From positions 620,001-684,000 of the forward strand of contig NZ_WBMT01000001.1 of the NCBI RefSeq assembly GCF_008923185.1: a DNA stretch of 64,000 bases, written 5' to 3'. The DNA is from Actinomadura rudentiformis (GTDB lineage Bacteria > Actinomycetota > Actinomycetes > Streptosporangiales > Streptosporangiaceae). Shown one piece after another: positions 40,772-49,196 of this stretch; position 1 is the first letter of the stretch, and each line of letters opens with the position of its first letter. The notes beneath the pieces were generated by a model. The model saw only the letters and a program-made list of their open reading frames with translations, was not told the origin of the DNA and did no database searches. The translations under genes were made by a program, and so were the position numbers.

Positions 40772-42829
40772 TCAGGCCAGGGGTTCGACTTCGACGCGGG
40801 TGTCATGGAAGACCGGTCCGCCGCCCAGGTCGGTGTCGCGTTCGTCGACGACCGCGTTGGCGTTCGACCCGCCGCCGAACTTGGCCCAGTGTCCCTTCGT
40901 GGTGCCCGCGACCCCCGGGCGCAGCCGGTCGGTCACCTCCACGGTCACCTCGAACGAGCCGCGTTCGTTGACGATCCGGGCGCGGTCGCCGGTGGTGAGC
41001 CCGCGCGCCGCCGCGTCGTCCGGGTGGAGCTGGACGGCCGGACCGCCCGACCGGCGGCGCAGCTCGGCGTTGTTGCCGAAGATCGTGTTGAGGAACGTGT
41101 GGGACGCGCCCGAGACCAGCGCCAGGGGATAGCGGCGGGCCCGTTCGGGGTCCGCGACCTCGAACGGCGCGATGTAGTCGGGGAGCGCCGGGTGGCCGCC
41201 GCCGGCCGCGCGCTGCGACCGGAACTCCAGGCGGCCCGAAGGCGTGGGGAACTCCTCCGCGTACGGCAGGAACGGCTCCGGCACGTTGAGGCGGACGAAG
41301 CCCTCCTTACGGAGCCGGTCCAGCGTGATGCCGTCCAGCCACGGGTGCCCGGACGACAGGAGCTGCTCGGCGATCTGCTCGTCCGAGTCGTACAGGCTCG
41401 GCTCGGCCAGGCCCATCCGGTGCGCCAGCCGCCGGAACGTCTCGGTGCCGGACAGGCACTCGCCCGCGGGCTCCACGGCGGGCTCGTTCCACGCCAGGTA
41501 GAGATGCCCATAGCCCGAGTTCATGTCCTTGTGCTCGTGCTGCATCGTCGCGGGCAGCACGATGTCGGCGTAGTCGACGGTGTCGGTGGGGAACTGCTCC
41601 AGCACGACGGTGAACAGGTCCTCGCGGGCCAGCCCTTCGCGGACCTTGTTCTGGTGCGGGGTGCTGCCGACCGGGTTGGCGGCGATGACGAACAACGCCT
41701 TGACCGGCGGATCGTCCCGCTCCAGGAGACCCTCGCCCAGCCTGCTCATCGAGAGCGTGCGCACCGGGCCCGGCCGCAGATCGTCGCGGAACACGGCGGC
41801 CTGGTCGAGCTTGACGTGCCCGGACGTGGAGTAGCTGACCCCGCCGCCGCGCAGCGCCCAGTCGCCGGTCACGGCCGCGATGCCCGCGATGGTCCGCAGC
41901 GTCATGCCGCCGCCCGCGTTGCGCTGCAGGCCCATGGTGGCGCGGATCGCGGTCGGCCGGGTCCGCGCGACACGTTCGCCCAGAGCCACGATCGACTCCG
42001 CGGGAATGCCGGTGATCTCGGCGGCGCGGTCGGGCGGGAACTCGGCGATCCTGTCCCGGAACTCCTCCCAGCCCAGCGTGTGCTGGGCGAGGAAGTCCTC
42101 ATCCTGGGCGCCGAGGCCGACGATCACGTTGAGCAGGGCGAGGGCGAGCGCCCCGTCGGTGCCGGGCAGCGGCGCGAGGTGCTCGTCCGCCTGCTGGGCC
42201 GTACGGGTGCGCACCGGGTCGATGGCGACCAGACGGGCGCCCGACCGGCGGGCCTCCTGGATGAACTTCCAGACATGGTGCCCGCTGGTCAGCGGGTTCG
42301 AGCCCCACAGAATGATCAGCTTGGCGTGGGCGAGGTCCTCGGGGTCCATGCCCGCCGAGGAGCCCATCGCCTGCTTCAGGCCTTCGCTGCCCGCCCACGA
42401 GCAGATGTTGGGGGCGTGACCGGACGCGCCCAGCGTGTTGAAGAACCGGCGGCCCGGGGTACCGCCCAGGCCCTGGATGAAGCCCAGCGTCCCGGTGCCC
42501 CAGTAGGGCCAGATCGCCTCGCCGCCGTGCTCCTCGACGACCCGGCCGAGCCGCGCCGCGATCTCGTCGAGCGCCTCGTCCCAGCTGATGCGCTCGAACC
42601 TGCCCTCACCCTTGGCGCCGACCCGGCGCATCGGATGAAGGATCCGGTCGGGGGCCTCGGCGTGCTCCAGCCACCGGTTGACCTTGGTGCACAGGGCGCC
42701 GCGGGTGTACGGGTGGTCAGGGTTGCCGCGCAGCCTGACCGCCTTGCCGTCCTTGACCGTCACCACCCACGAGCAGCCGTCGGGGCAGTCCAGCGGGCAG
42801 GCCCCCAGAACCTTCAACTCCGTGCCCAT
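40772..42829 (-). CDS. molybdopterin oxidoreductase, DMSO reductase family
   Basis: A 685-residue Mo/W-bis-MGD enzyme. The N-terminus binds a [4Fe-4S] cluster (CPLDCPDGC at 11-19 plus Cys47 in GALCTKVNR). The molybdopterin domain includes GTGTLGFIQGLGGTPGRRFFNTLG, WGSNPLTSGHHVW and AVTGDWALRGGG, and the C-terminal dinucleotide-binding domain VQLHPDDAAARGLTTGDRARIVNERG. No Tat signal is present, so it is cytoplasmic. No electron-transfer subunit is nearby; the family includes formate dehydrogenase and nitrate reductase relatives, and the substrate is unknown. Its start overlaps the stop of the upstream 161-residue protein (ATGA). Confidence 0.9.
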   Translation of the reverse strand: MGTELKVLGACPLDCPDGCSWVVTVKDGKAVRLRGNPDHPYTRGALCTKVNRWLEHAEAPDRILHPMRRVGAKGEGRFERISWDEALDEIAARLGRVVEEHGGEAIWPYWGTGTLGFIQGLGGTPGRRFFNTLGASGHAPNICSWAGSEGLKQAMGSSAGMDPEDLAHAKLIILWGSNPLTSGHHVWKFIQEARRSGARLVAIDPVRTRTAQQADEHLAPLPGTDGALALALLNVIVGLGAQDEDFLAQHTLGWEEFRDRIAEFPPDRAAEITGIPAESIVALGERVARTRPTAIRATMGLQRNAGGGMTLRTIAGIAAVTGDWALRGGGVSYSTSGHVKLDQAAVFRDDLRPGPVRTLSMSRLGEGLLERDDPPVKALFVIAANPVGSTPHQNKVREGLAREDLFTVVLEQFPTDTVDYADIVLPATMQHEHKDMNSGYGHLYLAWNEPAVEPAGECLSGTETFRRLAHRMGLAEPSLYDSDEQIAEQLLSSGHPWLDGITLDRLRKEGFVRLNVPEPFLPYAEEFPTPSGRLEFRSQRAAGGGHPALPDYIAPFEVADPERARRYPLALVSGASHTFLNTIFGNNAELRRRSGGPAVQLHPDDAAARGLTTGDRARIVNERGSFEVTVEVTDRLRPGVAGTTKGHWAKFGGGSNANAVVDERDTDLGGGPVFHDTRVEVEPLA

Positions 42830-43314
42830 CAGACCTCCCCTTCGAACGTGTCCGCGAAGTAGGCCTCGACGTCGGGCCCGCCGGGATTGGCCAGCACGTG
42901 CCGCAGCCAGGCCCGCCGCTCATGATCCACCGCCGCGCCCTCCCAGACGCAGAAGATCGCCGGCGTCGGATGCGGGGCCAGCGCGGTGGGATCGTCCAGC
43001 GGCGCCGAGTAGAGCCGCTGGTGGATCTCGTTCTCGCCGGCCCACCAGTCGTACAGCACGAAGCAGAAGTCGCCCGCCCGGTGCACGACCACAAAGCCGA
43101 TCCCATAACGATCGTGCTGCACGGCAGGGGAGGGGAACACCTCGGGCGCGAGCTTGAGCGCCGCCTCGGTCAGCTCCTGCGGCGGCCGCCCGCCCTCGGA
43201 GGCGATCCCGTACACCTTGAGCCGCCACCCGGCGTCCTCGTGCGGCCCGATGAACGTGATCGGCCGCGGCCGGTGGGGCCCGCGGACCGTGATGATCTGC
43301 TGAGACACGGCCAC
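42829..43314 (-). CDS. conserved hypothetical protein coupled to molybdopterin oxidoreductase
   Basis: A 161-residue soluble protein of no recognised family. It has alternating beta/alpha character, with FIGPHEDAGWRLKVYGIA, GIGFVVVHRAGDFCFVLYDWWAGENEIHQRLY and AIFCVWEGAAVDHERRAWLRHVL. Trp- and His-rich patches could bind a ligand, but no motif is diagnostic. GTG 43314 is chosen because GGAGGG lies 6 bases before it; that site abuts the ATG at 43320. The stop overlaps the oxidoreductase start, implying matched production. It may be an accessory factor (inference). Confidence 0.65.
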   Translation of the reverse strand: MAVSQQIITVRGPHRPRPITFIGPHEDAGWRLKVYGIASEGGRPPQELTEAALKLAPEVFPSPAVQHDRYGIGFVVVHRAGDFCFVLYDWWAGENEIHQRLYSAPLDDPTALAPHPTPAIFCVWEGAAVDHERRAWLRHVLANPGGPDVEAYFADTFEGEV

Positions 43315-43471
43315 CCTCATCCCTCCACAACAGGCGAACGCCCCTAGTCTGCTGGATGGATTCACGAGTGTCACCTTGAGACGCACATTACGTCGCGCCC
43401 TCGCGGGATCCTGTCGGCGGGCGGGACTAAGGTTGCCGGGGCGGTGAACGAACGAGGAGGGGGAGATCCCG

Positions 43472-44200
43472 GTGGCGATCGACAAGGTCGAGATCGAGTT
43501 TCGCAGTGACGTGGTCGTCGAGCTGATCAAGTCTGCGGCGTCGGACGCCGACGTCTTGTGGGCGGCCCGCGTGTCCACCAAGGGCGAGAGCTCGCTGGCG
43601 GAGATCGAGGCCGACCCGGAGCGTTCCAAGGGCCTGATCAACTTCCTGATGCGCGACCGGCACGGCACCCCGTTCGAGCACTCGTCCATGACCTTCTACG
43701 TGAAGGCCCCCATTTTCGTCTTCCGTGAGTTCATGCGGCACCGCACGTTCTCCTACAACGAGGAGTCCGGCCGCTACCGCAAGCTCGACCCGGTCTTCTA
43801 CGTCCCCGGCCCCGAGCGCAAGCTCGTCCAGGAGGGCAAGCCGGGGAAGTACGTCTTCGTGGACGGCACGCCTGAGCAGCACAAGCTGGTGACCGAGGCC
43901 ACCAAGGAGAGCTACCGGCAGTCCTACCGGGCCTACCTGGAGATGCTGGAGGCCGGCGTGGCGCGCGAGGTCGCCCGCACGGTGCTGCCGGTCGGCCTCT
44001 ACTCCTCGATGTACGCGACCTGCAACGCCCGCGCGCTCATGAATTTCCTCTCCCTGCGCACCCAGCGCGAGGACTCCGCGTTCCCCTCGTTCCCGCAGCG
44101 CGAGATCGAGATGGTCGCCGAGAAGATGGAGGAGCAGTGGGCGGCCCTCATGCCGCTCACCCATGCCGCCTTCGAGGCCAACGGCCGCGTCTGCCCCTAG
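43472..44200 (+). CDS. thyX: FAD-dependent thymidylate synthase ThyX
   Basis: A 242-residue flavin-dependent enzyme that methylates dUMP to dTMP using methylenetetrahydrofolate and NADPH. The diagnostic ThyX motif RHRTFSYNEESGRY occupies residues 89-102. PFEHSSMTFYVKAPIFVFREFMRH upstream and EVARTVLPVGLYSSMYATCNARALMNFLSLR downstream complete the nucleotide and FAD sites. The GTG start at 43472 has GAGGAGGGGGAG upstream. It is a single gene, convergent with the VOC gene 10 bases away. Confidence 0.96.
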   Translation: MAIDKVEIEFRSDVVVELIKSAASDADVLWAARVSTKGESSLAEIEADPERSKGLINFLMRDRHGTPFEHSSMTFYVKAPIFVFREFMRHRTFSYNEESGRYRKLDPVFYVPGPERKLVQEGKPGKYVFVDGTPEQHKLVTEATKESYRQSYRAYLEMLEAGVAREVARTVLPVGLYSSMYATCNARALMNFLSLRTQREDSAFPSFPQREIEMVAEKMEEQWAALMPLTHAAFEANGRVCP

Positions 44201-44210
44201 TGGCAGAGGG

Positions 44211-44591
44211 TCAGAGATAGTTGCTGATCTCGATCAGGTTGCGGTCGGGGTCGCGGAAGTAGACGCTGCGGATGGGGCCGGTCGCGCCGGTGCGTTCGAC
44301 GGGCCCCTCCTCGATGGGCACGCCGTGCTCGGTGAGCTCTTTGACGACCTGGTCGAGCGGGGTGGCGGCGATCAGGCAGAGGTCGGCGGTGCCCGGCAGG
44401 GCCCGGTCGGCCTTCGGTTCGAACTCGTGACCGGCCCGGTGCAGGTTGATCTTGCTGTGGCCGAACGCGAGCGCGTGGCGGCCGTCGCCGAACGAGACCG
44501 CCTCCATGCCCAGCACCCGGGTGTAGAAGTCGATCGTGGCGTCCAGGTCGGCGACGGTCAGCACCAGGTGGTCGAGCCTGTCGATGCGCAT
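44211..44591 (-). CDS. VOC family protein
   Basis: A 126-residue small vicinal-oxygen-chelate protein with one beta-alpha-beta-beta-beta pair set, as in lactoylglutathione lyase-like proteins. Probable metal ligands are His8 in RLDHLVLTVADLD, His in SKINLHRAGHEF and Glu in DPDRNLIEISNYL. Members that lack other features are often metal-dependent lyases or resistance-type binding proteins. The start ATG 44591 has a weak GGGG site. It is separated by 45 bases from the MoaD-like gene in the same direction and may share its transcript. Confidence 0.85.
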   Translation of the reverse strand: MRIDRLDHLVLTVADLDATIDFYTRVLGMEAVSFGDGRHALAFGHSKINLHRAGHEFEPKADRALPGTADLCLIAATPLDQVVKELTEHGVPIEEGPVERTGATGPIRSVYFRDPDRNLIEISNYL

Positions 44592-44636
44592 GCCCCAACG
44601 GTAGGCACCACAGATGGAATCTACAATGTAAAGGCG

Positions 44637-44924
44637 TCAGCCTCCGGAGACGGCGGGGAGGATGTAGACCTCGGCGCCGGGGATCAAGGGCGTCGCCAGC
44701 AGCGCGAGATCCCGTATGTTCGCGGGCCCGATGAACACGTTGACGTGCGGCCGGATCGCGCCCTGTTCGTCCCGTACGCGGCGTTCGACGGCGGGCAGCT
44801 CGCGGCCGAGGGCGTCCAGCAGATCGCCGACCGTCGCGCCGTCGGGCAGCTCCACCGGGACGACCGGCCGGGCGCCGGCGAGATCGCGCAGGGCGCCGGG
44901 CAGCCGGACCTCGACGGTGATCAC
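44637..44924 (-). CDS. MoaD/ThiS-family ubiquitin-like protein
   Basis: A 95-residue beta-grasp protein: VEVRLPGALRDLAG, ELPDGATVGDLLDALGRELPAVERRV, HVNVFIGPANIRDL and the ending IPGAEVYILPAVSGG. The terminal Gly-Gly is what MoaD, ThiS and CysO need for adenylation and sulfur transfer. No E1-like enzyme (MoeB/ThiF) is nearby. The GTG start overlaps the stop of the upstream propeller gene (GTGA), so the two proteins are coupled in expression. Confidence 0.85.
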   Translation of the reverse strand: MITVEVRLPGALRDLAGARPVVPVELPDGATVGDLLDALGRELPAVERRVRDEQGAIRPHVNVFIGPANIRDLALLATPLIPGAEVYILPAVSGG

Positions 44925-46015
44925 GTCGTGGCCGCCCGCACGCACAGGACGTCGGGCAGATGGCGGACGACCTCGGTCCACGACTCGCCCCCGTCCCGGC
45001 TGGCGTAGACGAAGCCGTCGCGGGTGCCGAAGTAGACCCCCGCCGGGTCGGCCTGGTCGGTGCACATCGCGTCGCGCAGGACGGTGGTGTAGCAGGGCTC
45101 TTCGGGCAGCCCCTCGCTCAGTGACCGCCAGGTGCCGCCGGCGTCGTCCGACCGGTAGACCTGCAGGCGATGGCCGGTGGGGCTGCGGTCGTCAGCGCCG
45201 TTGAGGGGCAGCACGTACACCGTGTCGGGCCGGTGCGGGTGGACGGCGATCGGGAAGCCGAAGTCGGCGGGGAGCCCCTCGTCGATGCGCGTCCACGAGG
45301 AGGCGGCGTCGTCGCTCCGGTAGACGCCGCCGTGGTGCTGGAGGAAGAAGCGCCCCGGGTTGGACGGGTGCAGGTCGATCTTGTGCACGCACTGGCCGTA
45401 CTCGGGGAACGCGTCGGCCTCGGGGAAGAAGTCCGCCTTGATGCCCCGGTTGCGCGGCGCCCACGTCGCGCCGCCGTCGGTCGTCCGGTAGACGCCGCCG
45501 GTCGAGATGGCCACGGTGACCGTCTGGGGATCCCCAGGGTCGGGGAGCACGGTGTGCAGGCACAGTCCGCCGCCGCCGGGCTGCCAGGTCGGGCGGTGAG
45601 GGTGTTCCCACAGGCCTTCGACGAGCCGGAACGTGTGCCCGCCGTCCTCGGAGCGGAACAGCGCCGCAGGCTCGACACCCGCGTACACCACATCGGGCTC
45701 GGACTCGGAGAAGCGCAGCTGCCAGATGTCGGCGAGGGCGGTCTCCGCCGGCTGCGGGAAGGCGATCGGGGGCTCTTCGGAGTCCTTGGCCGGCTCGCTC
45801 CAGCTCTGCCCGAAGTCGTCCGAGGTGACGATCGAGACACCCCAGAACGGGCTGTTGACGGCGGCGAGCATCCGGCCGCCGTCCGCGATCCCGATGGCCG
45901 TGACCGGGGTGCTGGGGAAACGGAGGGCATCGGTCGTCCATTCCGCCCGCCCGCGCCGGCTGCGGGCGGTGAAGAGACCCTTCCGTGTGCCGATGACGAG
46001 TACGACGTCGTCCAT
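44921..46015 (-). CDS. cytosolic BNR/WD40-like beta-propeller (sialidase-like fold)
   Basis: A 364-residue protein with no signal peptide. It has repeated Asp-box (BNR) blades, SxDxGxxW-like: SDDFGQSWSE, SEDGGHTFRL, TTDGGATWAP, SDDAASSWTR, SDDAGGTWRS and SRDGGESWTE. The opening VLVIGTRKGLFTARS is typical of the group often labelled exo-alpha-sialidase in actinobacteria. The Arg triad and Tyr/Glu pair of true sialidases are not evident, and a cytosolic place argues against glycan hydrolysis. GGGGAG precedes ATG 46015. It is coupled to a MoaD-like protein, suggesting a role in that system. Confidence 0.8.
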   Translation of the reverse strand: MDDVVLVIGTRKGLFTARSRRGRAEWTTDALRFPSTPVTAIGIADGGRMLAAVNSPFWGVSIVTSDDFGQSWSEPAKDSEEPPIAFPQPAETALADIWQLRFSESEPDVVYAGVEPAALFRSEDGGHTFRLVEGLWEHPHRPTWQPGGGGLCLHTVLPDPGDPQTVTVAISTGGVYRTTDGGATWAPRNRGIKADFFPEADAFPEYGQCVHKIDLHPSNPGRFFLQHHGGVYRSDDAASSWTRIDEGLPADFGFPIAVHPHRPDTVYVLPLNGADDRSPTGHRLQVYRSDDAGGTWRSLSEGLPEEPCYTTVLRDAMCTDQADPAGVYFGTRDGFVYASRDGGESWTEVVRHLPDVLCVRAATT

Positions 46016-46102
46016 GACGTTCTCCCCGGTGAGACCTGGTGTAACGCCATGCTGACACGCTGCAGGCCGCCTGGGCCGGCTACTTCCGGAACGATGGTGA
46101 GA

Positions 46103-46507
46103 TTAGGGCCGCAGGACGGCCTGTGTTTGCGTGACCTGGGCGATCCGCTTGCCGTCGGCGTCATGCAGGTCGGTCTGGACGACGATGGACGTGCGGCCGA
46201 CGTGAAGTGGCCGCGCCACGGCGTTCACGTGCCCTGAGCGGAGGGCGCGGAAGAAGTTGGTCTTCGACTCCAGCGTGGTCGTGGAGGCGCCCGGCGGCAG
46301 GTTGAGAAACGCGCACGCGGCGCCCAGGGTGTCGGCCAGAGCCATCAGCGCGCCACCGTGCATCACGCCGCCGGCGGTGCAGCGGTCCGGGTCCCAGGCG
46401 AGCCGCCCGGTGACCTCGTCGGGCCCCGCGGTGTCGATCTCGACGCCCAGCGCGCGGGCGAACGGCATGGCATCGGCCAGCCGGCCTGGGGTGATCTCGG
46501 TGGTCAT
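46103..46507 (-). CDS. PaaI-type hotdog thioesterase
   Basis: A 134-residue hotdog-fold acyl-CoA thioesterase. The core GGVMHGGALMALADTLGAACAF includes the conserved HGG and the acidic residue (Asp) of the active site; ESKTNFFRALRSG and ARPLHVGRTSIVVQTDLHDADGKRIAQVTQTQAVL complete the fold. Such enzymes hydrolyse aromatic or DHNA-like CoA esters. ATG 46507, the second of two adjacent ATGs, is better spaced from AGGAG. It is divergent from the XRE regulator with two palindromic sites between them. Confidence 0.87.
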   Translation of the reverse strand: MTTEITPGRLADAMPFARALGVEIDTAGPDEVTGRLAWDPDRCTAGGVMHGGALMALADTLGAACAFLNLPPGASTTTLESKTNFFRALRSGHVNAVARPLHVGRTSIVVQTDLHDADGKRIAQVTQTQAVLRP

Positions 46508-46563
46508 CATGCTCCTTGTCGGCTGCTTGAGATCACCTTCGTCGCCGGGCGGCGGCGGGTCCA

Positions 46564-46611
46564 TTACCTCGGAGGTAAAGAGTGAGGTGAGCGGCATTAC
46601 ATGCGAGGTAA
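46564..46611. promoter_or_regulatory. paired TTAC-N7-GTAA operators between thioesterase and XRE genes
   Basis: TTACCTCGGAGGTAA (46564-46578) and TTACATGCGAGGTAA (46597-46611) are two copies of one 15-bp palindrome, 33 bases apart, in the divergent promoter. They probably bind the adjacent XRE protein. Confidence 0.6.
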
Positions 46612-46657
46612 TCGCTCCCGTGACGTGGTGGTCGATAGCGTCGGGGGCGTGACGACG

Positions 46658-47464
46658 ATGACGACATCACTCAGCGACGTGCGGCCGATCGGGGAGCAGT
46701 TGCGCGCCTGGCGCCAGCGGCGGCGGCTGAGCCAGCTGGAGCTCGCCTCGGCGGCCGACGTGTCGACCCGCCACCTGAGCTTCGTGGAGACGGGGCGTTC
46801 GGCGCCGAGCCGCGAGATGGTCCTGCGGCTGGCCGAGCAGCTGGAGGTGCCGCTGCGCGACCGCAACCTGCTGCTGGTCTCGGCGGGCTTCGCTCCGGTG
46901 TACGCCGAGACGCCGATGGAGGAGCCGCGGATGGACTCGGTGCGGTCGGCGCTGCGGCTCGTCCTGGACGCGCACGAGCCGTTCCCCGCGGTGGTCGTGG
47001 ACCGGTTCTGGAACCTGATCGACGCCAACGGCGCCGCGGCCCTGTTCATGGAAGGGGCGCCGCCCGAGCTGCTGGAGCCGCCGGTGAACGTGCTGCGGCT
47101 CAGCATGCATCCGGAGGGCATGGCCAGGAACATCCTCAACCTGGGGGAGTGGCGTGCCCACATGGTCGACCGGGTGCGCAGGCACGTGGCGCTCACCGCC
47201 GACGAGTCCCTCGCACAGCTCTACCGCGAGCTGCGCGACTACCCGGGCACCGACCCGGTGGCCGAGGCCGTCGTGACGCCTTCCGGGAACGAGGTCGTGG
47301 TGCCCCTGCGGATGCGGGCCGGGGGCGAGGAGCTCTCGTTCATCGGCACGATCGCCACGTTCGGCACGCCGGTCGACATCACGGTCGCCGAGCTGGCCAT
47401 CGAGTCGTTCTACCCGGCCGACCAGCAGACCACCGACTTCCTCCGCCGCCGCGCGGGCTGGTGA
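46658..47464 (+). CDS. XRE regulator with MmyB-like ligand domain
   Basis: A 268-residue regulator. The N-terminal HTH (LRAWRQRRRLSQLELASAADVSTRHLSFVETGRSAPSREMVLRLAEQL) is XRE type. The C-terminal part (about 100-268) matches the MmyB ligand-binding domain: VVVDRFWNLIDANGAAALFM, NVLRLSMHPEGMARNILNLGEWRAH and ELSFIGTIATFGTPVDITVAELAIESFYPAD. This domain is thought to bind fatty-acid-like ligands. ATG 46658 is chosen; an ATG at 46601 lies inside an operator half. It is divergent from the thioesterase it may control. Confidence 0.88.
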   Translation: MTTSLSDVRPIGEQLRAWRQRRRLSQLELASAADVSTRHLSFVETGRSAPSREMVLRLAEQLEVPLRDRNLLLVSAGFAPVYAETPMEEPRMDSVRSALRLVLDAHEPFPAVVVDRFWNLIDANGAAALFMEGAPPELLEPPVNVLRLSMHPEGMARNILNLGEWRAHMVDRVRRHVALTADESLAQLYRELRDYPGTDPVAEAVVTPSGNEVVVPLRMRAGGEELSFIGTIATFGTPVDITVAELAIESFYPADQQTTDFLRRRAGW

Positions 47465-47484
47465 GGGGCCGGGGGGCCGTCTGA

Positions 47485-48618
47485 CTAGGACTTGCCCGGC
47501 TGGGATTCCTCGGCGCCGAGGAGGTCGTGGCGGATGCGGGCCGGGGGCACGCCCAGCCGCTGGAGCTCGCCGACCGAGCTCCGGATCATCTCGGTCGGGC
47601 CGGACACGTAGACGTCATGGTCCTGCCAGTCGTGGAATCGGCTGAGCACATCGGGGATCTGCCCTCGCATGCCGTCGTATCCGGGCTCTTCGGACAGGAC
47701 GGGGATCACTTCGAGCCAGGGATAACTGGACTCCAGCAGGCGCAGATCCGGCAGGTCGTACAGGTCCCGCTCGGCACGCGCGCCCACCAGCAGCTGGATG
47801 TTGCGGTGCCGTCCGGACATGATGACCTGCTCGGCCAGCGCCTTGAGGGGGGCCAGGCCGGTCCCCCCGGCGATGAGCAGGAGGTCGCGGTCGGACTCGG
47901 GGTCGAGTGTCATGCTGCCCAGCGCCGGACCGAGCAGCAGGCTGTCGCCGGACGTGGTGTGCCGGACCAGGCTGCCGCTGACCCAGCCGCCGGGCAGGGC
48001 CCGGACGTGCAGGCGCACCATCCCGTCCGAGCGCGGCGCGTTGGCGATCGAGTAGGGCCGCCAGACGCGCGGCCAGCGGGCGGTCTGCACCGTGAGGTAC
48101 TGCCCGGCGGTGAACGGGAGCTGCTGGGCCGGGCGGAGCGTCAGCACCGCCAGATCATGAGATCGGCGGTCGTGGTCGTGCACCTCGGCCACCCACCAGG
48201 GCGGCGTGTGCTCGGCGTCCTCGTCCGCGGCGGCGAGCATCAGGCTGCTCGCCTCCTGGTAGGCGGCGGTCCAGGCGGCCTCCACATCCGGTGTCCACTC
48301 GTCGCTGAACTTGCGCAGCGTCGCGATGAGCGCGGCCCCCACGGCCGGGTAGTGCTCCCGGAGCACCCCGAACTTGCGGTGATCACGGCCGAGCTGTGAG
48401 AGGTAGCCCGCGAGCGTGCCGGGACTGTCCAGACTCCATACGATCTTGGTGAGCGCGTGAAAGAGGCGGTCGCGTTGGATGTCCATTGCCGGTGGGAACA
48501 TGGCGCGCAGCCGTGGATTCTCCGCGAATAGCCTCCCGTAGAAATAGGCGGCCGCCTTGTCTGCCGATGTCCCGAGTTGCGCGAAATTCTCTTTAACGAG
48601 GCGGGGTTCCAATGACAT
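47485..48618 (-). CDS. globin-reductase (flavohaemoglobin-like) protein
   Basis: A 377-residue fusion. Residues 1-140 form a globin: FYGRLFAENPRLRAMFP carries the distal Tyr, and RDHRKFGVLREHYPAVG has the haem-binding proximal His followed by the conserved EHYP. Residues 150-377 form an FNR-type reductase with FAD block WRPYSIANAP, NAD(P) site LLIAGGTGLAPLKALAEQV and C-terminal VYVSGPTEMIRSS. Flavohaemoglobins detoxify nitric oxide to nitrate. It is slightly shorter than E. coli Hmp. ATG 48618 has GGGGGCGAG upstream. A long A+T-rich control region lies upstream. Confidence 0.9.
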   Translation of the reverse strand: MSLEPRLVKENFAQLGTSADKAAAYFYGRLFAENPRLRAMFPPAMDIQRDRLFHALTKIVWSLDSPGTLAGYLSQLGRDHRKFGVLREHYPAVGAALIATLRKFSDEWTPDVEAAWTAAYQEASSLMLAAADEDAEHTPPWWVAEVHDHDRRSHDLAVLTLRPAQQLPFTAGQYLTVQTARWPRVWRPYSIANAPRSDGMVRLHVRALPGGWVSGSLVRHTTSGDSLLLGPALGSMTLDPESDRDLLLIAGGTGLAPLKALAEQVIMSGRHRNIQLLVGARAERDLYDLPDLRLLESSYPWLEVIPVLSEEPGYDGMRGQIPDVLSRFHDWQDHDVYVSGPTEMIRSSVGELQRLGVPPARIRHDLLGAEESQPGKS

Positions 48619-49196
48619 TGCCAAGCTCGCCCCCCTGGCTTTGTCTCCGGTCCCTCGACATTCCCCAGCGTCTCCAACGCCCCACGAGCGGCCCGGTCTG
48701 GTGAGATTCTCCCACCCAAAGCCGCTGGTACTCAACCGTTTCGCGGCAAGGTGCACGCATGCCCACGATTAGTAATCGAGTCATGATTCTCCGTAATCAC
48801 CATTGAGTCGCTTGAGGAGAAGAATACTGATCAGTATTCAACAACCTGGGTTGTGCGGAGTTGATCGTCTCGGCGAATGGCCCTTGTGGGTCGCAAACTT
48901 TCGCGACACGAATGTGTCCGTAGATCGCCGCAGAAGGGGTAGGTGGATGCGGTGGAGAAATTTCATCCCGGGTATGAGGTTTCTGAATTCGTGCCCGGGG
49001 AGGGGTTGTCGGCCTGCGTGCGCCAGGGGATTACGGCAAGCTGGGACGGGGCCGGACCAGGGGTGGGGCGGTCCGAAAAGCGGGTCATCCGTCATGATGG
49101 CCCTGGCGAACGCGACGATTCGCAGCAAATCGGGTACCGAGCCGTGGCCACCGTTCATCGAGCCGGCCGGTGCTCATCGAGAAGGGGGACACAGGA
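48619..49196. promoter_or_regulatory. 578-bp divergent control region with several palindromes
   Basis: This is the longest gene-free stretch and is more A+T-rich than the rest of the window. It holds CGATTA-G-TAATCG (48766-48778), the perfect 18-bp palindrome GAATACTGATCAGTATTC (48822-48839) and GACAC-GAAT-GTGTC (48905-48918). The first two lie on the globin side. From about 48943 to 49196 open frames exist but have no recognisable protein or stop before running into the next gene in another frame. A long leader or small RNA is possible. Confidence 0.45.

Noticed and set aside
44921..46015. BNR protein as a secreted sialidase
   Set aside because: No signal peptide and no visible sialidase catalytic residues; Asp-boxes alone only indicate the propeller fold.
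48943..49196. Short plus-strand frame (starting MDAVEKFHPGYEV) considered as a small peptide or RiPP precursor
   Set aside because: It has no stop before running into the next gene in another frame, no processing genes nearby and no recognisable leader-core pattern.
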